A stretch of DNA of 64,000 nt from Pinus tabuliformis (taxonomy: Eukaryota; Streptophyta; Pinopsida; Pinales; Pinaceae), in NCBI GenBank assembly GCA_031772625.1, contig CM062820.1, positions 1,076,881,369-1,076,945,368 on the forward strand, read 5' to 3'. How positions within the stretch are numbered: position 1 is the first letter of the stretch; the number at the start of each line of letters is the position of its first letter. The notes below the pieces were generated by a model that was not told the DNA's origin, searched no databases, and saw only the letters and a list, made by a program, of their open reading frames with translations. Below are positions 57,515-64,000 of the stretch, piece after piece. A program made the translations under genes and the position numbers.

Positions 57515-59079
57515 CTACCATGGTCCTATCGGACTTCTATCTAAATCATAGTCATTATCAAAATCAAATTCTTCTGAAGAATCATGTACTGGTCTTGACT
57601 CGTCAAGCATCTTTTGGTAGTGATGTTCAATCATCTTAGAGTACTCTTCGTCCCAATCGATATCTGCTGGGTCCTGGGCATCCGGCTGTTCGTCCTGTAA
57701 AGTAGATTCTTTTGCTTTTCCTTTTCCTTTGGCATCTTCAGCTAATATTATTGTCCTTTTTGATGATGCTCTTGATGACTCTCCTTGTTCCGTATTCATC
57801 TTTATTTGGTGGAGTCCTTATTGTTGAGGTGTGTACCTGGCCAATTGTTTCCCCACTTGGTAAGGAAAGGTAAAGGGTTGATCGCGATATCTAAGAAAGA
57901 ATCTTTAAAGACATTTCTGATCATGGGTGACCTCTGTACTGCCAATTCGATACTGTTTAAAAGTTCCCATTTGAAAATTTGAAACATATTTGTGGAACTT
58001 TCAATTGCATGTTGAACCCATTCTCTACAATTATCACTTAAAAAGATCTATTTTTCCAACCTAATTCAAAAATAATAGATGTACAGATTCTATTTGAAAT
58101 CATCAAACTAATAATATGGATCACATTGTTATTCCAATTGCTTGAAATAACACTAATAGATACCAAAGCCTTTTGATTGATTATGAATTTTAATGCGTTT
58201 GGTTCTCCTTGTAAATCATCCATTTTTTGTAGAATCTGTATCTTTTCTGTTAACCTTAGATTTCCAAATTCATTAAACCTACCAGCATGTTGCTTAATCA
58301 TTTCTTCATTGTTGCTGGTCTAAATTTCTCTGATTTTCTCATGGCTAAAAACTTGTGCAAAGGGATTTGGAATGATACTTTCCCTTAATCTAAGACTATG
58401 ATAATCCCACGAAGATGAAAAAGTTCTGAGATATTGTAAAGTTCTTTGAATGCATTGAGATATCCTTGTAGTTGGCCTTTTCCTACAGAAGCCATCTTTA
58501 ATTTCCCAGTCAGCAAACCCTTCAAATATTTCATACTGCGGAAAGGTGTCGTTTGGTGCATAGTTTTCATCAAACCTTTGAAGAAAAGATGCTTCTAATT
58601 CTTCAAAAATATCTGGGATTTTTAGAGAAACAATGTATTTCTCTATTTCAGGCTTGAAAGGAATAGCTTCAAGATCTAAAATTTTTTCTCCCGGGAAAAT
58701 GCTGAGACCGAAATCAATTCCTCCAATAAGTTGATAAAAGTTTAAGACTTTTAGGATCCATATCATTTTTCCAGTATATTCACTTGACCACAGATCTGAG
58801 AGACTTCTGAAAAATAATTTTACTTTCATGTTAGGCAAAGGATATATCTTTACCAGTTCAACATCCAGGCCTAAAGACATACCTACATTATTGGATTGCC
58901 ATGCTTGGCATTTTCTGATCCAAGTGTTTCTTCTTAGTCTCATTCCCACTACTTTCTTGATTTCTTCTGCGAGATGGTTAGCATGTCCTTCAAGCAATCT
59001 GAATCTATCAACAAATGTACTAAAATTGTCGTCCTGCGGTCCTTTACCTGGAATAATAAAACATGAACCTCGACACATA
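57515..59079 (-). pseudogene. Coding region of unknown function downstream of pararetroviral RNase H
   Basis: Frame 58320-59108 (262 codons) begins inside the RNase H end and stays open for about 250 more codons, so it is fused to pol in this copy. Further frames at 58038-58301, 57802-57987 and 57515-57799 follow in the same direction; the last is hydrophilic with a 'KGKGKAKES' stretch and an acidic C-terminus. I recognise no domain. Known caulimovirids mostly end soon after RNase H, or carry a separate downstream ORF of unknown role; this region could be such an ORF. Confidence 0.6.
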
Positions 59080-59502
59080 AAGAATGCTTTGTTCATATCC
59101 CTGGTCAATGAATCAGTTAAATAATTTAAATTACTTGGGATCCATTCAACTTCAAAATCAAACTATTGGAACCAAATCTGCCATGCAAGGATTCTTCCTT
59201 TTGCAATTTGTCTTGATATTTTGGCAAATATGAAATATTTAAAATTTCTGGAGACTGTCCTTATTAAGAATTTTATAGGCGTAAGATATAACTCAAACCT
59301 TTGTACCCATTGAATATAGCAGTGTTTTTTTTTCTACTATGAAATAATTCTTCTGGTTGGGTGAGAATTCACCTGACACATAAGCACAAAGTCTTTCTTC
59401 ACCTTTCTCTCTTCGTTCAAAAAGAACGGCTCCCCAAAAATCTAAAGAAGAATCAGTTTGAAGTATAAGCAGACCATCACCTGGTGGTTGGAGTTTTGGC
59501 AA
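59080..59502 (-). pseudogene. Pararetroviral RNase H
   Basis: Frame 59293-59502 has 'LQTDSSLDFWGAVLFE' with the first catalytic Asp and 'EKKTLLYSMG' with the Glu. After frame breaks, 59080-59290 on the minus strand ends in 'LTDSLTRD', corresponding to the usual 'ADxLSR' close of caulimovirid RNase H. Confidence 0.85.
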
Positions 59503-60380
59503 TTGCTACATTCTGCTTTCAGTTGTTTGACTGCTGATGTTGCTTCTGGTGACCATCCTTCTTTGAGATGTTTTCTGATTGGAGTTGTTTTTTCTGTCAA
59601 CCTTGGGATGTACTTGTGGATGTATTTCAGGACTCCTAAAAACCTTTGAATGGTTTTTGTATCTTTTAGCTCATCTGGAAATTGGATTAATTTAGTCAAC
59701 ACATGTGGTTGCATCTGAATTTCACCATTGACTACATGTATTCCTAGAAAATCTATATTGTCTTGAAACAAGACCATTTTTCTTTCTGACAAAACTATGC
59801 CATGCTGTTGAAGTAGCTTTAGAAAAACTTCTAAATGTTCTAGATGTGTTTTTACCTCTGGACAATGAATTAAAATGTCATCAATGTATGTTACAATGAA
59901 ATCATACTTGGCAAAAATGAAATCCATTCTTCACTGGAAGAATGCAGGGGCATTTTTCAAACCAAATGGAACAACTTTCCATTGGTAAAATCCTGTTGGA
60001 CAAGTAAAAGCAGTTTTATGTCGGTCCTTTTTTTGTATCTGAATTTGATAGTATCTAGACTTCATATCAAATTTTCTGAATACTTTATTGTGTTATATTT
60101 TCTACATTATGGTCTCTAGCCTTGGTAATGGATAATTAAAACTCTGAGTAATTGCATTCATAGGTTTGTAATTTATTACCATTCTAGGTTTACATCTGAC
60201 AATTTTAGAATGATTTCTTACCAAAAATGTTGAACAAGAGTAATGAGACTCACTTGGCTCGATGAGTTGCATTTCTAACAATTCTTTAATTTGTCTCTTT
60301 ATTTCTTGCTCATTTGAAGGAGTGAAAGGAATGAGTTTCCCTTTGACTCCATTATCATGCAAGGTCACAATCTCTTGCAT
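59442..60380 (-). pseudogene. Pararetroviral reverse transcriptase
   Basis: Frame 60102-60380 carries the N-terminal RT motifs including 'CKPRMVINYKPMN'. Frame 59442-59927 contains the catalytic Tyr-Ile-Asp-Asp (59877-59888), then 'FLGIHVVNGEIQMQPHV' and 'RFLGVLKYI', the caulimovirid-type thumb. The segment between (59928-60101) is in other frames, so at least two lesions separate the parts. Confidence 0.9.
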
Positions 60381-60464
60381 TGGACTCTCTACTACCCAAA
60401 ACTATTGTGGATTTTCTGAACAGCTTTTAAGCATTCTGTTATGGATAACAGTTTGTTCTGTAGA

Positions 60465-61349
60465 CTAGTTGGGATCTAAACATGCCTTCTGTTTTGATTT
60501 AGATTCTTCTCTAGATTCATATATTTGCAAGACTTCCTGCCAATTGTTAGAACCTTTTAAAAGTTTTCTGGCTCCAACTCTTTTTTGACTATTTTCATGT
60601 CTTTCTTCTGAATTTGCAATGAACAATCTAGGCATAGCAATAGCCTTTTTCTTCAAATTTATAATCAGCTTGTCTTGGATGATTGTTACTGGAAGCACAT
60701 AATTTAAGAATGGCATTCCTAACATAAAACTAGCTGAGGGATCATAATGCTGTATTGTAGAAATCTTGACTATACTCCCTCCAACTTTTAACGAAATGTT
60801 GTCTACATGATGAGTTAAACTCACAGATGCTCCTATGATTTCAGACACCAGTATATTCTGTAATGGTTTCCACAGAGATTTAAACAAATATGGCCTAGCC
60901 AAATTGTTCGATCCACTGGTATCTATGAATGCATCAACTGATATCCATTCATTTTTTACTTGAACTTGAATTGGGATATAAATAAGACTATTAGTCTTGA
61001 CTATCTTTTTTAATAGAGTATTTTTTTCTACTCTATTGATCTCTAGCTTAGGAAGACTGGTCGAGGCTATGGTTCTTTTTTGAAAAGGACAGAAAGCATT
61101 TACTTTTGGAAACGGTGACACAGATTGCTTACCTTCTTGTTCTGGCGGCTCTAACTGTGAACTTTCGACTTCATCTTCTGAAACATCCGTTGTTTCATTG
61201 GTGACTTCAGTATCACTTTCTTCATCACTTTCTTCTTCTTGTTCACTGTAATGGAGTTCTTCTGAAAACTCATCTTCTGAACAAGATAAGCAGATTTTCA
61301 TCTTTTGTACACATTCTTCTTCTTCTTCTGCATCTGATATTTCAGTCAA
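60465..61349 (-). pseudogene. Pararetroviral acidic region and aspartic protease
   Basis: A 294-codon frame. The first ~75 residues are strongly acidic (Glu/Asp/Ser runs). The retropepsin-type active site Asp-Thr-Ser-Gly is at 60912-60923, followed by hydrophobic strands and a 'MLGMPFL' segment typical of caulimovirid proteases. The frame is open from start to stop, the longest in this relic. Processing of the polyprotein is the family role. Confidence 0.8.
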
Positions 61350-61439
61350 AATATATACATCTGAAATATCATCTTCTAATTCTACTATAGACGAATCATC
61401 TTGAAATTCTTCTAAATCTATACACGCTTTAACTTAATG

Positions 61440-62510
61440 AATTATTTGGGAACTTTCGTGCAAAATGTCATTCCTTTTTACAAATGAAACAATAATTGTT
61501 GTTTCTTGGTTTTGATCTTTTCTTTAGAAATTTATACTTTCTAAATGGCTTTCTTGGATTTGAGACTCTCTTGGGTTTAAATTTACCATACCTCTTTGTT
61601 TTCTTTTTCTTTTTGAACGGCATCCATGGTAACATGATTTTATAGACATCTGAGTTGGATGTGATGTCATGCACCTTCTTTTTCCAACACAAGTATTTAA
61701 CTTTCTATGTAATTTTGAAAAGAAGGTCAACCCAATAAACTTGATCTAGTATTTTGTTCTGTACATCTAGATCTTTCATAATGAGGTCTCCTAGATTGCT
61801 TGGTAACTTTGACAAAAAAGAAATTTTTTGAGCAACATCATTTGATAGATTAGCTATGAAAACCTTAGCCATGAAATCTTTACTAAATTGATCAAAGTAC
61901 TTTAGATCTTTTAGTTCCATTCGACTAAGATCTTTTATCAATTGCCTTTTCTCATCAATGGGTTATGGCACAAACTGTGTTTTTAGCAATAAATCTAATG
62001 TGGACAGTCTGACTTCCATGATGGCTCTCCTCTCTTCTTCAGATGGTCCCATCCACCAATCATAGACTATACCAGTCATATGTTTTTCTGCTAGGACCAT
62101 AATGGATACATTATCTAATTTTGTTGTTATCTGCATCTGATACAAAGAACCTATCCAAATTTGGATCGATTCTCCAGGATTTGAAGAATTATCTAAATCT
62201 AGAATGTAGCCACTTTTATTAGCAGCATACAGATCTTCTTCAAAACATGGATATTTATTCACTTCTTTAAGGATATGAGCCTTGTTCTGGTTATTTATGG
62301 ATGGAAAGATAAAAGAAGGAAATTTGGATGCAGCTTGATCGAGGGTCATCACTTCTTTTTTTGAAACAAATGGTTTATCTGTTTTATATGCTTCTTTCTT
62401 TTCACTAGTTATTTTTCCAGTGTTCTTTGAAGTGGACTCTTCTGCACTAGTCGCAGTTACTACATCTTCTGATTCTTCTTCTTCCTGATCCCAATAATTG
62501 TTGTTGGGCC
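61440..62510 (-). pseudogene. Pararetroviral coat-protein-like region with CCHC box
   Basis: Frames 61963-62352 and 61705-61941 are joined; they resemble the capsid domain of caulimovirids in position and in the basic region that follows (61468-61692, rich in Lys/Arg). Next is a zinc box beginning 'CFIC' near 61490 with two lesions: a stop within the box and Phe at the last Cys. The N-terminal extension (62353-62510) is acidic and Ser/Thr-rich. Confidence 0.7.
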
Positions 62511-64000
62511 GTTAATATGTAATTATTATTATCACTTTTGAACACTTATTCCACCCATTTCTATTATTCTTCATCATGTCATTTATTATAATTTATTATA
62601 TAAATCCATTTTATGATGATTTATGCTTCTATGAATGAATATTATTTATTCTCCTTTATTTCTAATAAATTGATGATTATGCATGATTTTATCAATGATA
62701 GTTTTAATAAATCAGTTGTAACATTATTCACCATTTTTAGCCTCCAAGATAATTTCCAGATTGAAAATTTGATCATTAAAAGTGCCAACTCAGAAATTCG
62801 TTGGAATAAGAAGTGACGGTTTTGCGGTTGAGATTCTGAGAAAATGAAGCAAAATCTGGAAAATCCAGAACATGGGTTTTGTCCAGAATGGACCCAATTA
62901 ACTTTAAAAATAACGGTTTGCCCAAATTCGGCTTGTACTGAGAGAAACGTAGGGTTCTTTGAGCACGATTTTCTCAGATTTGTTGTTGCGGCCGTCCTCC
63001 AAATCTCAGCTACAAAGCCAAATTCGTCTTGCTCTTGTTGAAAGCTGGATGAAAATATATTTTCTTGTTTATCAATTGGTTGGAAACAATCCAATTTTGT
63101 AATAGAAATCATGATTGTACTTATCTTTATTGTAACTGCTCTCTGATCTCTCTTTATTTAAATCAGAACAGAGATTAGAGATGGGGATGATTTGAGAGAT
63201 TCGAATGATGGAAAAATGATGGAATTGAGGAATTAGAATTAGAGATTTAGAATTAAGAATTCATGCTAGGATAGGAGGAAGAAAGGATTGTTTCAGGCTG
63301 TAAGTCTCAAAGCTGCTGCTGTTGTAATGATTTTACTATTTAATGATTAATACCTGATTTGGGAGTTGTTGTTCATTCTTTTCATCTGATGTAGCTCAGC
63401 AGCATCCGCTGGCGGCTAAGGGCCCAGCCTCTAGTGGAGTACGCTGCTGCTGTGTATCATATCTTTACAATTGCTGCTGTGTGATGGTTTGATTTATTTC
63501 CTATTCTTTTGAATTTCATTATTTTACAGTTTCATGTTTTTATAGTGTGCAGTTAGAATATTTTATGGAATTGTTTTATTGTACAAGTTGAGATTGAATC
63601 GCGTGGCTGTTCTTTTCCATCATAACAGAGATTATTATCCTTTTCAACTTATATTGTTATGTTGTTCATTTCAAATGTAAAGCTTCGCTGTTCATTTCAG
63701 ATTGTTGGTTATTCGATTCCACTAATCAGAGTTTGTTGTTCAGATTTATTAAATATGATTCATTGTTTAATTCCTTTAATTATAAGTTTGTTGTCCATTT
63801 GCTTCGCTGTTCAGTTTGGTTGATTAATTGCAAGAGTTTGCTTTTAAAGGGTTTTCCTAGTTTACTTTCAAAGGCATCTTTAGTTCAATTTCGATTTCCT
63901 TTTGATTGCTTTAAAGTAGGACCGTCAACTGTAGAGAACATTGGTTATTGCTTCCTCGTTCCTAGATTGATTGTCTTGTTCCGATTTGATTTCAATTGCA
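62511..64000. other. Unrecognised DNA
   Basis: No domain, element end or RNA gene is supported. A 156-codon minus frame (62642-63112) has no family resemblance. A GC-richer stem (about 63398-63449) can form from CAGCAGC and GCTGCTG with partial pairing between. Confidence 0.5.

Larger units (their letters stand above)
57515..62510 (-). mobile_element. Endogenous pararetrovirus relic (Caulimoviridae-like)
   Basis: Minus-strand order is coat-protein-like region, CCHC box, acidic region, aspartic protease, RT, RNase H, then a long coding region of unknown function. There are no LTRs and no integrase, and RT/RNase H motifs are of caulimovirid type rather than Ty3/gypsy. Stops and frameshifts are scattered. 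No movement-protein region was identified, so the copy is partial. Genus cannot be fixed by eye; lineages described from gymnosperm or angiosperm genomes are candidates. Confidence 0.85.

Noticed and set aside
63398-63449. GC-rich stem from CAGCAGC and GCTGCTG as a structured RNA gene
   Set aside because: Pairing between the outer 7-bp arms is partial and there is no similarity to a known RNA family.

Overview
This is a repeat-saturated, AT-rich stretch of a vascular-plant nuclear genome. Everything I can recognise is mobile or viral in origin: Ty3/gypsy and Ty1/copia LTR retrotransposons and one endogenous pararetrovirus (Caulimoviridae-like). I see no intact host gene, rRNA, tRNA or CRISPR. 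Old, deeply nested elements with very long LTRs suggest a large plant genome, possibly a gymnosperm, but that is inference.

Layout. 1-10089 is mostly unrecognised DNA with a roughly 575-bp tandem duplication, a G-run cluster and a palindrome around a (TA)20 tract. Element A (10090-11900, minus) is a decayed Ty3/gypsy pol fragment. Element B (12386-14880, then 56137-56214) is a copia-like element with one LTR, PBS and broken gag. Element D (14881-56136, plus) is a Tat/Ogre-like element inserted into B's gag. It has two LTRs, a tRNA-type PBS, a Gln-rich gag and a protease, but no visible RT, RNase H or integrase. Element C (19582-40043, minus, 20,462 bp) is inserted inside D's gag with a perfect 5-bp target-site duplication, and D's gag reads in frame across it. 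C has LTRs of about 6.8-6.9 kb that themselves carry an ancient coding region of about 4 kb, plus gag, protease, an extra RNase H ahead of RT, RT, RNase H and integrase. Element E (42616-47268, plus) is a copia element inserted after D's protease and has lost most of its RT/RNase H. Element F (47269-54859, plus) is a copia element inserted in E's 3' LTR, with almost complete gag-pol. D resumes at about 54860 and ends with its 3' LTR. A pararetroviral relic lies at 57515-62510 (minus). 62511-64000 is unrecognised.

Insertion order: B first, then D, then C and E into D, then F into E. Later, a deletion at about 54859 removed most of F's 3' LTR, the tip of E's 3' LTR and possibly part of D.

The most interesting signals are the LTR-borne ORF of element C, placed upstream of the probable genomic-RNA TATA box and possibly with its own promoter; the RNase H domain lying before RT in C; a window-wide excess of in-frame stops explained by C-to-T change at Gln, Trp and Arg codons; the promoter-proximal 33-bp repeat array of F; and a coding region of about 1.5 kb of unknown function downstream of RNase H in the pararetrovirus.
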